Shown piece after piece: positions 14,726-24,733 of a stretch of DNA of 64,000 bases. A model generated the notes under the pieces. It saw only the letters and a list, made by a program, of their open reading frames with translations, did not search any database and was not told the DNA's origin. The position numbers and the translations under genes were made by a program. The first letter of the stretch is position 1. Every line of letters begins with the position of its first letter. The stretch lies in the NCBI RefSeq assembly GCF_004210375.1, contig NC_134834.1, forward strand, positions 10,029,857 through 10,093,856. The letters are read 5' to 3'. Source of the stretch: Tachypleus tridentatus. Its lineage: Eukaryota > Arthropoda > Merostomata > Xiphosura > Limulidae.

Positions 14726-15961
14726 TGTACTTTATGTTGTTACTGTTACCATCAACGTATGGTAAACGTAGTTTTCTTACATGTTTCTGTTATATAAACA
14801 CTCACAAACTGTATTGACAAAACCAACTACGTCTCTTCAAATATAAATAAATGTACCTGATAATTCCAAAAAGAAATAGCCCTGGTACAAATTTCATGAA
14901 TAACTTCTGGTTTCTGCCCTACCAACACCATCTGTGAAAATGTAACAGTCTGTTATCATATGCTCACTTTATAACTTTACCATCACATATTCAAAACAAA
15001 TCTGCTAACTTAAATATTTATAACTTCATTTATGAGGTAAAAAACAACTCGGATATTAAGTAGCACATTTTCAGTTGTACGTTTCAGAAGTCTCAGTTTT
15101 CAATCATTTAAACACGTATAAGACATTCGATAGAACTGTTTATCCTTAACGAAACTTACCGACTTGTACTGCTCTGTTGGATTCATGTCGACTCTTATAA
15201 TATCAAACTTCTCTTGTAACACAGAGTCACCTAGTGAGACAAAAATGCCATAAAAGTGGTTGTTCTGTCACAAAATAGCTGCAGAAAATATTAATTTTGA
15301 CTTAATCCTCATTAAGTTGTTAAGAAAATCTGGTTAAACTGGATTGACCGATAGAGTTCACAATACAAATCATTCTAACCATGTTGAATACAAACTTCGT
15401 AACATCACAGTTCTTGCTCACACATACGTATTTCTATACATTTAAAATACAAAATTAACAAATTATACTTACAAGCTGGGCAAACAAATGCCTTTTCAAA
15501 TTCCCTCGTACCATCTTCATTACAAAAGATATGTACAATGCAAATAGTAAGGTAAACACTTTCATAGTTTTAACACTTTTCTTTATGCCCCATTCTAAGT
15601 TTAAAACCTTCAACAAAATAAACATAAGGTGGATCTTTATATAAATGGTTCTAAAACATTATTCTTGGACCACCTGTTTGTGTTTTTAACTTTGACACCC
15701 CAATGGGTTCAATACATTACGCTGCAATTTCGTTTCTATTGTTCCCCTTGTGGCACTGTAACTCAGAGGTAAACCTGAAGACAGCACAGATAGCCTGTTG
15801 TCTCGCAATTTGCCGTTATCAACAAACAAACCCTCAACATAATTATTTAACCTATCTGTTATCGGTAAATGAAATATTGGATCTATTAGTTTTCAAGATA
15901 CGTGCGTGGAAACACACACACAGAGACCCAGTTTTAACACCCTCGCAATTTTAAGTGGAGA
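14726..15961. other. AT-rich stretch without recognised features
   Basis: About 1.2 kb of AT-rich DNA between the MITE and a SINE. I see no conserved protein motif, no credible exon and no RNA gene. An 83-codon frame at 15703-15954 shows no family signature and is left unannotated. Confidence 0.5.
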
Positions 15962-16243
15962 AATAAGTAGTGTTTGGTTTGGTTAGAATTTCGCGCAAAG
16001 ATACACGAGAGCTATCTGCGCTAGCCGACCCTAATTTAGTACAGTAAGACAACTAGTCATCACCACTCACCGCCAACTCTTGGGTTACTCTTTTACCAAC
16101 GAATAGTGCGATTGACCGTCACATTAATACACCCCCACGGCTGAAAGGGCGAGAATGTTTGGTGTGACAGGGACTCGAACCCGCGACCCTCAGATTACGA
16201 GTTGAGTGCCTTAACTGCCTGGCCATGTCAGGCCAATAAGTAG
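15962..16243 (-). mobile_element. tRNA-derived SINE, family A, with 9-bp target-site duplication
   Basis: On the minus strand the element begins with a tRNA-like head (16163-16234) containing a GGTTCGAGTCC B-box and a CTCGTAA anticodon-like loop. The conserved body (CTCGCCCTTTCAGCCGTGG, then the ACTCTTGGG/CCCAAGAGT segment, then GCGCGAAATTC) and a CAAAC-type tail follow. The direct repeat AATAAGTAG flanks it at 15962-15970 and 16235-16243, showing retrotransposition. The open frame across 16119-16349 on the minus strand is SINE sequence, not a gene. Confidence 0.9.
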
Positions 16244-16602
16244 GAATCGTGAGAATCAAAACCAGAGAAAATGATGTCATAAACAATACAAAAACTGGGA
16301 AGCTATGATAAAAAACACTTAAGATCAAAATACACACTCTAAGATGCACATGTCACATTATTATTCTAACTAAATCTACAACACCACCATTTTTCTTATT
16401 TATTTTGTGTTCCTATCAGTTTCTCAACACAGAGAAACGACGTTCAATTCCTATAGGAAATTTCTGAGATCCCTTGACAGAGACAACAACACTTATGAAA
16501 CTTCAGTTTTTCCTATGATTTAGTAAAATTTCAGTTCTAATCAAGGAAAGTAGGGAATTTAACTAGTGTCTGAAGCATATGAATACTGCCCAATTCAATA
16601 CA
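16244..16602. other. Short AT-rich spacer
   Basis: No gene or RNA signal is visible between the SINE and the Tc1 element. Confidence 0.5.
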
Positions 16603-18239
16603 TACACTGCTAGCCAAAACCAATGAACATAAAGAAAAAATATGCATTTTGCGTTGTTAGACTCAACCACTTATTTGAGTAGAGCTTCAAAAGATGAAAA
16701 TAAGAAAAGGAAAAATAAAAATAAAAAAACCTTTTTAGTATTTAATAGTAAAAATGTGAACACTGTGAAATTAGCCTAAATACTAGCTGGTCAAAAGTTT
16801 AATACCACACTGACACGAAGCGTTAATTGGTAAACACGTAACGAATTTTAGTCATTTGTGTTCAAGCATTAGCGTTGTCAACATATCCCACTGACACCTC
16901 CTGTGTTACACTGGGTAAAAACATGGCAAAGGCTAAAAAGTTGACAGAGTTTGAACGTGGCAGAATTGTCGAACTGTAAAAGCAAGGTCTCTCTCAACGT
17001 GCCATCGCTGGTGAGATTGGGTGTAGTAAAACTGTAAAAACAAGGTCTCTCTCAACGTGCCATCACTGGTGAGATTGGGTGTAGTAAAACTGCTGTTGCA
17101 AATTTCTTAAAAGATCCTGAAGGATACTGAAGGAGAATTTCAAGTGGTTGGTCCAAGAAAATTTCGCCGGAGTTGAGCAGGAGGATTCGACGGGTTGTCC
17201 GGCAAGACACCAGGCGATCGTCGAACCAGATTAAGACCCTTACGGACGCAGAATGCAGCTAAAGAACAATAAAACGGCACATGCGAGAAAAAGGCTTTTA
17301 AAACCGTAAACGTATTCAAAGGCCACGTCTCCTTCCGCACCACGAAACAGCTCGGTTACACTTTGTTAAGAAGCACCAAAAGTGGGACGTAGAAAAGTGG
17401 ACAAAGGTTTTGTTCTCTGATGAGAAAAAAATTAACCTGGATGGTCCAGATGGCTTCCAACGTTACTGGCACGATAAGGATATCCTACCCATGACATTTT
17501 CTACACGACACAGTGGAGGAGGTTCCATCGCGATTTGAGGTGCTTTCTTTTTTCCATAGAACAATGGAGCTTCAGGTTATACAGGGGCGTCAAACAGCAG
17601 CTGGTTACATTGGCATGTTGGAGAGAGCATCCTTATTGACTGAAGACCCTCGCTTGTGTGGAAATGACTGGATCTTTCAGCATGATAACGCTGCAATCCA
17701 CAATGCCCGCAGGGCAAAGGAATTTTTCATGGCGAAAAACGTGATTCTTTTGGACCATTCAGCGTATTCGTCCGAACTGAACCCCACTGAAAATGTTTGG
17801 GGGTGGATGGCAAGGGAAGTCTATAGAAATGGACGTCAGTTCCAAACAGTGCATGATTTTCGTGAAGCCATCTTCATCACTTGGAATAACATTCCAGCCA
17901 GCCTTCTGAAAACACTTATATCGACCATACCAAAACGAATGTTTGCGGTTATTCAAAATGACGGCCGTGCAACTCACTACTGAGACCTCTTGTTGGGCAT
18001 TTCCTACCCTGTTTAGGACTTCTTTTTGGTATGGTCTAAACTTTTGACCATCTAATATTTAGGCTAATTTCACAGTGATCGCATTTTCCCTATTAAACGT
18101 TAAAAAGTTTTTTATTTTTATTTCCCTTTTCTTATTTTCATCTTTTGAAGCTCTACTCAAATAAGTGGTTGAGCCTAACAACGCAAAATGCATATTTTTT
18201 CTTTATGTTCATTGGCCTTAAGATTTTGGCAGCAGTGTA
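16603..18239 (+). mobile_element. Tc1-like transposon with about 220-bp inverted repeats and TA target duplication
   Basis: The element spans 16605-18237 between TA dinucleotides (16603-16604 and 18238-18239). The outer ends read CACTGCTAGCCAAAA on the left and CACTGCTGCCAAAA on the right (minus strand), as in Tc1-family termini. The inverted repeats extend about 220 bp, apart from small indels, to an inner block containing GGTCAAAAGTTT near 16790 and 18035-18050. This is the long inverted-repeat layout with outer and inner sites seen in several Tc1 elements. The 1.63-kb length is normal for the family. A (TG)n microsatellite lies immediately outside the right end. Confidence 0.93.
16923..17983 (+). 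pseudogene. Inactivated Tc1-like DDE transposase
   Basis: The reading begins MAKAKKLTEFERGRIVEL and then meets a TAA at 16977-16979. A 58-bp tandem duplication (copies starting near 16973 and 17031) shifts the frame in the DNA-binding region, and TGA replaces an expected Trp codon near 17535. The C-terminal half remains open to 17983. It shows FSDEKK near 17415 (first catalytic Asp region), FQHDNAAIH near 17677 (second Asp) and ELNPTENVWGW near 17775 (the Glu of DD34E). No active enzyme can be made from this copy. It sits centrally between the inverted repeats, as in intact Tc1 elements. Confidence 0.9.
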
Positions 18240-18262
18240 TGTGTGTGTGTGTGTGTGTGTGT
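18234..18262. repeat. (TG)n microsatellite
   Basis: An uninterrupted run of TG dinucleotides overlaps the TA duplication at the right end of the Tc1 element. Confidence 0.9.
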
Positions 18263-18433
18263 CTCCTTACGCACTTAAGAAATATTCCAATTTCATTTAA
18301 TAAACTACGAATAACTTCTATTTTGTGTACTAAAGACTGTTTTAATGACCAAAACTTAATAACTTTAGACAAAAATTATAAATGTAAAAATTAAAAAGGA
18401 TATGAGAACAGGAAGTCACCTGAAAAATTAAAA

Positions 18434-18610
18434 CAATTTGGTTAATTATAATGTAAATTAATTATAATGTTAATTAACTATAATGTATTTAATTACAATG
18501 TAATTAATTATGTTCATTAATTGTAATGCTAATTAACTATAATGTATTTAATTATGATGTTAATTAATTATAATGCTAATTAATTATAATGCTAATTAAT
18601 TATATATAAT
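18434..18610. repeat. AT-only tandem repeat based on TTAATTATAATG
   Basis: Imperfect repeats of about 15 bp related to TTAATTATAATGCTAA run across this block. Composition is almost purely A/T with self-complementary units. Confidence 0.75.
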
Positions 18611-19500
18611 GCTGTTTCAAAGAATTCAACGATTTTAATAATTTCAGTTATAGCTATCGTAATTGTTTTTTGATGGAACATCTTGATTAGTCACAGGTAA
18701 AACTGATTTTAAAATGTTCAAACCATAAATACTTTAGAAATAAGGTTACAATTCTTCTAACTGCAGACCAAATGTAACTATATTATTTGGTTATTGTTGC
18801 AACATACCCACGCAAGCGATGAAAGTTTCTTCCTACATTTCTTGAAATTACATATCAACTCACTGTCCATCTTCTGTCTTACTGAACTTGTTAAAAAAAA
18901 TAACAACATCCAAAAAAAAAATATCACTTTTAGTTTTGCTTTCTAGTTCTACACCTGAAAAGTTATGATAAAAAATTTATTTGAATTATACCAGTTTAAA
19001 CCATATTAGGGAAAAAAAAGAAAACTAACCAGTTTATTTTGCAAGTTGTACAAACCAAGATTTTGTATTATAAATTTTGTATATTAGCATGAAAAAACGA
19101 AATTCTCAAATAATGAGAGAACATTTAACAAACAACATTTAATATAATTGTTACATATATTACTAATATATATTAATAATTATATTATATATTAATATAA
19201 TTGTTATATAATTGTTTAATTATAATATAATTAAAAACAAGCCTATGTAGGTAGCATTACTTTCACAGTGTATAAATATTTGAAAGGTTAATTCTTATAT
19301 TACTTATAATATTTTTTATATAAAACACACCAAATGTCTGACTTTTTTCTCTTTTACATATGTATATAATACCAATAAAGACATATCTTAAAAACTATAA
19401 AATACATAAGAAATAAAATACAGGGATATATTTCTTCCTAGTCATTTTAAATTTTAGTCTTGAAGTTTTACCAGTTACACTAAACATAAATCCTCTGGTG
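18611..19500. other. AT-rich stretch with a palindromic AT block
   Basis: No gene is visible. The segment 19140-19235 is almost entirely A/T and self-complementary (TATTAATAATTATATTATAT and similar), a likely simple-sequence expansion. Confidence 0.5.
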
Positions 19501-19613
19501 GGGCCAGCTGGAAGTATTCTGATTTATAATGATAAATTCCGGGGTTCGATTCCGCTCGTTGGAGATAGCAAATAACCCAATGTGACTTTGCTATAAATAC
19601 ACAAACACACACC
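19501..19613 (+). mobile_element. tRNA-like SINE fragment, family C
   Basis: It contains the B-box-like GGGGTTCGATTCC followed by a body resembling CCCAATGTGACTTTGCTATAA and an ACACAAACACACAC tail. The same layout recurs at 21350-21433, 43992-44079 and 46834-46909 on the minus strand. Confidence 0.7.
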
Positions 19614-19720
19614 TGGTTGGACCACGGTACGTTTACGTACTTACAACACTAAAATCCGATGTTCGATTCCCGGCAGTGGACAGAGCCCAGTTTGGCTTTT
19701 TTTCTAACACAAACTAGACA
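19614..19720 (+). mobile_element. tRNA-like SINE fragment, family C, adjacent copy
   Basis: Directly follows the previous copy. ACTTACAACACTAAAATCCG and GTTCGATTCCC match the tRNA-like head of the family, and the body CAGTTTGGCTTTTTTTCTAA is degenerate. Two copies in tandem suggest insertion into the tail of an older copy. Confidence 0.6.
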
Positions 19721-21349
19721 CATAAAGAATATGAGAAAAAATCCTGTCTTTCAACACAGTGATGATAAAATGTTATTATTGCAAATTAATAACGAACTTA
19801 ATTTTCAGTAAGGAATATTAGAAACTGAAACGTGCATAAGTTATTGTCTAAGTTATTATTCGATAATAAATATTATGGACAATTATAGTTCAAATATGAA
19901 ATTGGCGTTGAAGGTATCTTTTAGGCCTAAATTCAGTAAAGTAATGAAAAGGCTATTGATTAGGCTTAAGTTTCATATAAAACTTAGGTGGCACATGTAT
20001 ACTACAATACAGCGCTGTTTGAAAGACACTTTCAAAGAAATATGTCGTTTTTTTTTTATGTGAAGGTTTAAACGAATTACAAACTCTGAAACACTTTTAG
20101 GTAGTCCTCATCAAATAAATTACAAAACTTACTTACACGTACCATTGTAGGTTTACACTTTAAAAAATGTTTCATATTTTGTAGCTCTATTGTCTCCACA
20201 ATGATTACTTCTACAAGTGGTAGAGGTACGTTGGCCTAATTAACAGTTAGGCTTAATAGCTTATCACATCTATTCTAACAGTACTACTTACGTCATTTCA
20301 AATATATTTAACAACTTTTGTATATAATAAAGAACGTGAATTAAAAAAAGATGTGACTTTAAACAATATTCAGTTCCGATAAAATAATGTTTGTTTACGC
20401 AACATTAATTACCTAAAGAGATTAATTGCTCTTTGTGATAGCCATAGAGTACCTTAAGCTCACACATCAACCCATAGTTGACAATCTTTTTGCCTAGGTA
20501 GTGAACTATTAAGAATAATGATAACAGTCATAAAATACTCACAAAATTTATATTAATATGAACAAATGAATAAGAAAAATAATATTACCAACAAGTCACA
20601 GCCTTTATTTCTACGATAACAGCAACACTTACTCCCAGCCTATGAAAAGTCAATACCAATCAAATACCTACGTTACGAAAAACAAACGAATTTTATTACT
20701 AAGGCGTGTAGGGGAGTAAGATGAGGGGGTAAAGTATGTTTCGCATCCCTTAAATTACACCCACATACACACGTACATACACATATATAAATATGTAATA
20801 AATAAACAACAGACAACGTTAAAACTGATACATAGTTAAACCCGTTTATAAAATACGAACTTTACATGTTTCGAGGTTTACAACGTCATCTTCAGGAACG
20901 AAGTGTGAAGACAAAAATATTAGATTTTTGCAGATTTTCGAAAGACCTTTATTTCTATTTAATAATTCGTGACCATTTTAAACTTTATTATTTCTAAGGA
21001 TCTGCAAATACTATTGACTCTAATACCATTTGTTTGAGCCAATATTACCGTTTTTTATGTATAGTGTTTTATGTACATGTTCTTCCAAGACAGAAGTTAT
21101 ATAAATGGTATCTATACTAATATTTTGGAATTAATTATTTTAACCAACTCTCACAAAACAAAATATGCATCAGAGTTTACAATCACTCCCATTTTTACGC
21201 ACATCTCATCTCATAATGTATTATTGGTCTAATATTCATTATTTGTAGTAAGTGAAATGCGATCTCTGTTATATACCTCGTCAAAATTGAACCATCGGTT
21301 TTCAGGAAACGTCAGAAAGACATTGATGCTGTTTCCTTATAGAAAAGTT
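19721..21349. other. AT-rich stretch without recognised genes
   Basis: About 1.6 kb with no supported exon. It includes a short CA/TA-rich block at 20758-20805. A segment near 20850-20920 reads, on the minus strand, like the 'GAAGATGACGTTGTAAACC' family of dispersed repeats. The open frame at 19875-20063 has no motif. Confidence 0.45.
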
Positions 21350-21433
21350 ACATCGGGCTATCTGAGGAGTTCACCGAGGGGAATCGAGCCCTGATTTTAG
21401 CACTGTAGACCCGAAGACTTACCGGGGAAACAG
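21350..21433 (-). mobile_element. tRNA-like SINE fragment, family C
   Basis: The minus strand reads a tRNA-like head with GCTCGATTCCCCTCGGTG and then CAGATAGCCCGATG. Truncated at its 3' side relative to the 19501 copy. Confidence 0.65.
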
Positions 21434-21703
21434 AAAAACATTCAAATCTATATCGTTTTGTTCTTCTTCTTAAGTAGTGAATTTCCGGTTATGTGTACAA
21501 CGATGCTTTTCAAATACGCAGAAAAAATATGGAACAAGTTATTTGTTATAAAGATATTTACAAAAAATATAACAAAAAAGACTATACTTCATCGTTAAAA
21601 TACGTGAATTTCATAAAAAGTACATCTACAATACAAATTTACAATTTGATTCATAATTCACTATACTTCCCAATGGCTCATAGTTAAATATGAGAAGTTA
21701 TGA

Positions 21704-21786
21704 GGCTATAAGTCAGGTTTTGATACACGTGGTGGGCAAATGACAGATATCCTATTTTTTAGCTTTGTGCTTCTCAACAAACAAAT
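21704..21786 (+). mobile_element. SINE fragment, family B
   Basis: Contains CAGGTTTTGATACACGTGG, a decayed B-box head, then ACAGATATCC and TAGCTTTGTGCTT with a CAACAAACAAA tail. Matches the better-preserved copies at 27703 and 31258. Confidence 0.6.
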
Positions 21787-22034
21787 AATACTATGTGTAA
21801 AAATAAGAAATATTATAATATTCTGGACTATTTTGTTCTCTGCACTACGTGCTTTATTTCGGTAAACTACAGTTACACCAGTAATACATTATGCTCATGA
21901 TAAAATAAATTTACTGGTTGTCTTGAACTTCGAATTTGATGATGAAAAATTTGGGGAATTAAAAGGGAAAACAAGTAGATTTTAAATGTTTGATAAGAGT
22001 AGCGAGACAGAAGTGTACTCTAGTAGTACTTTGT

Positions 22035-22240
22035 AGAACTATAGTCGCACCAAACGTGCTCGCCCTTTCAGCCGTGAGGGCGTTATAACGTGACAGTCAA
22101 TCTCACTATTCGTTAGTAAAAGAGTAGCCCAAGATTTGCCTTCCCTATATTCTTACGCTGCTAAATTAGGGACGGCTAGGGCAGATAGCCCTCGTGTAAC
22201 TTTGCGCGAAATTAAAAAACAAACAAAACAAGAACTATAG
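22035..22240 (+). mobile_element. 5'-truncated family A SINE with 10-bp target-site duplication
   Basis: The copy starts inside the 3' end of the tRNA-like head (TCGCACCAAACG) and lacks the segment containing GGTGGGTGGTGATGACTAG. It ends in AAAAAACAAACAAAACA. The direct repeat AGAACTATAG at 22035-22044 and 22231-22240 flanks it exactly, so the truncation happened at insertion, as in LINE-driven target-primed reverse transcription. Confidence 0.9.
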
Positions 22241-22992
22241 ACTTAACAACGCGCTATTTGTCGAGTAGCACTCGAACTGTGATTTCATGTCATATCTCCT
22301 TGTAACGCGTTCCCTGACAGCAACCAAGTTTCACGATAACTCTTGGCTTTCTGATACAACCTCATTGATCTATGACGCTACTTCCGCCATGCAAGTATAC
22401 TCTTAACCACTTATGTGTATTACATCATTCTGGTTTTTCTCCGACAAAATGGATAATATCACGTCGTTAGAACAAACTTTACCAGTTATAAATGAAGCGT
22501 TAGGCCCAGTTTAACGAGCAGATAATGACATAATTGGTGTAAACACTGTTCGGGCTCTTTGAATTACGTGTTAACAAGAACTCGACAGAATCGAGCAAAT
22601 ACAATTAGCAGCGATGCCACCACTAAACATTTGGAGGGGGGGATGAAGCCAAAAATATTTTGAAAAAATAAGAAACATCTTATACTCACCCTTTTGAAGC
22701 CCCAAAGTACCTCACAGATCTTGGAAAGGATGAGGTTTTTGACCAGTCTAATATATCTGGCAATGTTTTTTGTTGTTGTTTTTTTCGGGAGGGGGGTGTT
22801 AACAAATCTCTTTATAAGTGGAGTGATGAATAATGTTCTTTTCGAGTATCAATTAGTTAAGTTGATAAAAATGTAGTGTAGCTACCTCTAGTGTCAAAAA
22901 TGCATTTTCTTTATCGAAAATTTATTTATTAAAATATTTTATATTTATTATAAAACAGTGCAATAAATGTTTTCAATTGCCAATTGAAGGTG
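22241..22992. other. AT-rich spacer upstream of the mariner relic
   Basis: No gene recognised. A 60-codon frame at 22694-22876 is hydrophobic only because of T-rich DNA and has no supporting context. Confidence 0.45.
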
Positions 22993-23540
22993 TCAGAACT
23001 GAGAGCAAGAGCGGACATTTACACTTCTCTGTACTCTCGTGAACGTAACTCACCTGTTTTGGACAGGTTAGTGACTGGAGATGAAAAATGGATATTTTAT
23101 AAAAACATTTAGCGCACTACAGGTAAACTGGACCTCCCCCCACGGAAAGTCTTGTTAAACACCTGGTGGGATATTGTTAGTGTGATCCACTTTGAGTTGC
23201 TGCCACTCAATGTAACAATTACAGACCTCCGTTGTCAACCGTTAGAGCGCTTGAATGTTGCACTGATAAAACAAGAGTCCTGCTTTGATCAATCGTAAAG
23301 GTGGTGTGTTACACCAGGATGATGCACGGTCCCATACAGCAAGAACCACATCTGTAAAGACTGAAGATCTAGACTGGGAAAACTTCCACATCTTCATTAT
23401 TCTGCAGACTTTGTCCCATCTGATTATCATCTATTCTGATGTTTACAGAACTATCTTGATGGTAAACAACTTGTAACACATGAAGATGTCAAAACTACCC
23501 TCTCTACATTCTTTTCCTCCAAACCATAAGAATGTTACAG
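22993..23540 (+). pseudogene. mariner-family transposase relic
   Basis: Fragments in shifted frames read RADIYTSLYSRERNSPVLDR, then LVTGDEKWIFYKN (first catalytic Asp region, 23062-23107), LLNTWWDIV, VLHQDDARSHTA (second Asp region, about 23305) and PSDYHLF (third Asp region, about 23415). These are the hallmark blocks of mariner DD34D transposases. In-frame stops occur soon after the first block (TAG at about 23110) and later. The helix-turn-helix N-terminus and the terminal inverted repeats were not found, so this is a dead fragment. Confidence 0.87.
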
Positions 23541-23809
23541 AAGTGACAGTTAGAAGTTTGTGAATCGTTGTCAGGAAGTAATTAATAATAATATAACATT
23601 ATTGTTTAAATAACATTAAAAGTGTTTGAAATCTTTTCACTTTTTCTGAACCTAACATCGGGCGTGACTTAATGGATGACCTGATATATCAATATTACTT
23701 AGGATTTGAAACCTGTTTCATGAATGACTTTTATGCAAAAAATGACAACTAATACACAGATTGGCTATGTTAAAAGAGAAGTTCGCTCCCATTGAATACA
23801 CACTGTTTG
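23541..23809. other. Spacer between mariner relic and 48-bp array
   Basis: AT-rich, nothing recognised. It may include the 3' untranslated part and lost terminal repeat of the mariner copy. Confidence 0.4.
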
Positions 23810-24733
23810 TAACAGTTCGTTAAATGTTTAAACAATATCTGTATCTTCAAGACTGTCAAACAGTTCATTAAATGTTTAAACAATATCTGTATCTACAAGA
23901 CTGTCAAACAGTTCATTAAATGTTTAAACAATATCTGTATCTACAAGACTGTCAAACAGTTCATTAAATGTTTAAACAATATCTGTATCTACAAGACTGT
24001 CAAACAGTTCTTTAAATGTTTAAACAATATCTGTATCTACAAGACTGTCAAACAGTTCTTTAAATGTTTAAACAATATCTGTATCTACAAGACTGTCAAA
24101 CAGTTCGTTAAATGTTTAAACAATATCTGTATCTACAAGACTGTCAAACAGTTCATTAAATGTTTAAACAATATCTGTATCTACAAGACTGTCAAACAGT
24201 TCTTTAAATGTTTAAACAATATCTGTATCTACAAGACTGTCAAACAGTTCTTAAATGTTTAAACAATATCTGTATCTACAAGACTGTCAAACAGTTCGTT
24301 AAATGTTTAAACAATATCTGTATCTACAAGACTGTCAAACAGTTCGTTAAATGTTTAAACAATATCTGTATCTACAAGACTGTCAAACAGTTCGTTAAAT
24401 GTTTAAACAATATCTGTATCTACAATATCTGTACTGTCAAACAGTTCGTTAAATGTTTAAACAATATCTGTATCTGTTAAATGTTTAAACAATATCTGTA
24501 TCTACAAGACTGTCAAACAGTTCATTAAATGTTTAAACAATATCTGTATCTACAAGACTGTCAAACAGTTCGTTAAATGTTTAAACAATATCTGTATCTA
24601 CAAGACTGTCAAACAGTTCGTTAAATGTTTAAACAATATCTGTATTTACAAGACTGTCAAACAGTTCATTAAATGTTTAAACAATATCTGTATCTACAAG
24701 ACTGTCAAATAGTTCATTAAATGTTTAAACAAT
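23810..24733. repeat. 48-bp minisatellite (about 19 units)
   Basis: The 48-bp unit contains AAATGTTTAAACAATATCTG followed by TATCTACAAGACTGTCAAAC. Units vary at CATTAAA/CTTTAAA/CGTTAAA. Shortened units occur near 24250 and 24420-24480. Because 48 is divisible by three, a 90-codon open frame (24208-24480) with a 16-residue period appears; it has no other gene evidence. Confidence 0.95.

Noticed and set aside
17140-17343. Minus-strand frame of 67 codons inside the Tc1 element
   Set aside because: It is the antisense of the transposase region, which has clear family motifs on the plus strand.
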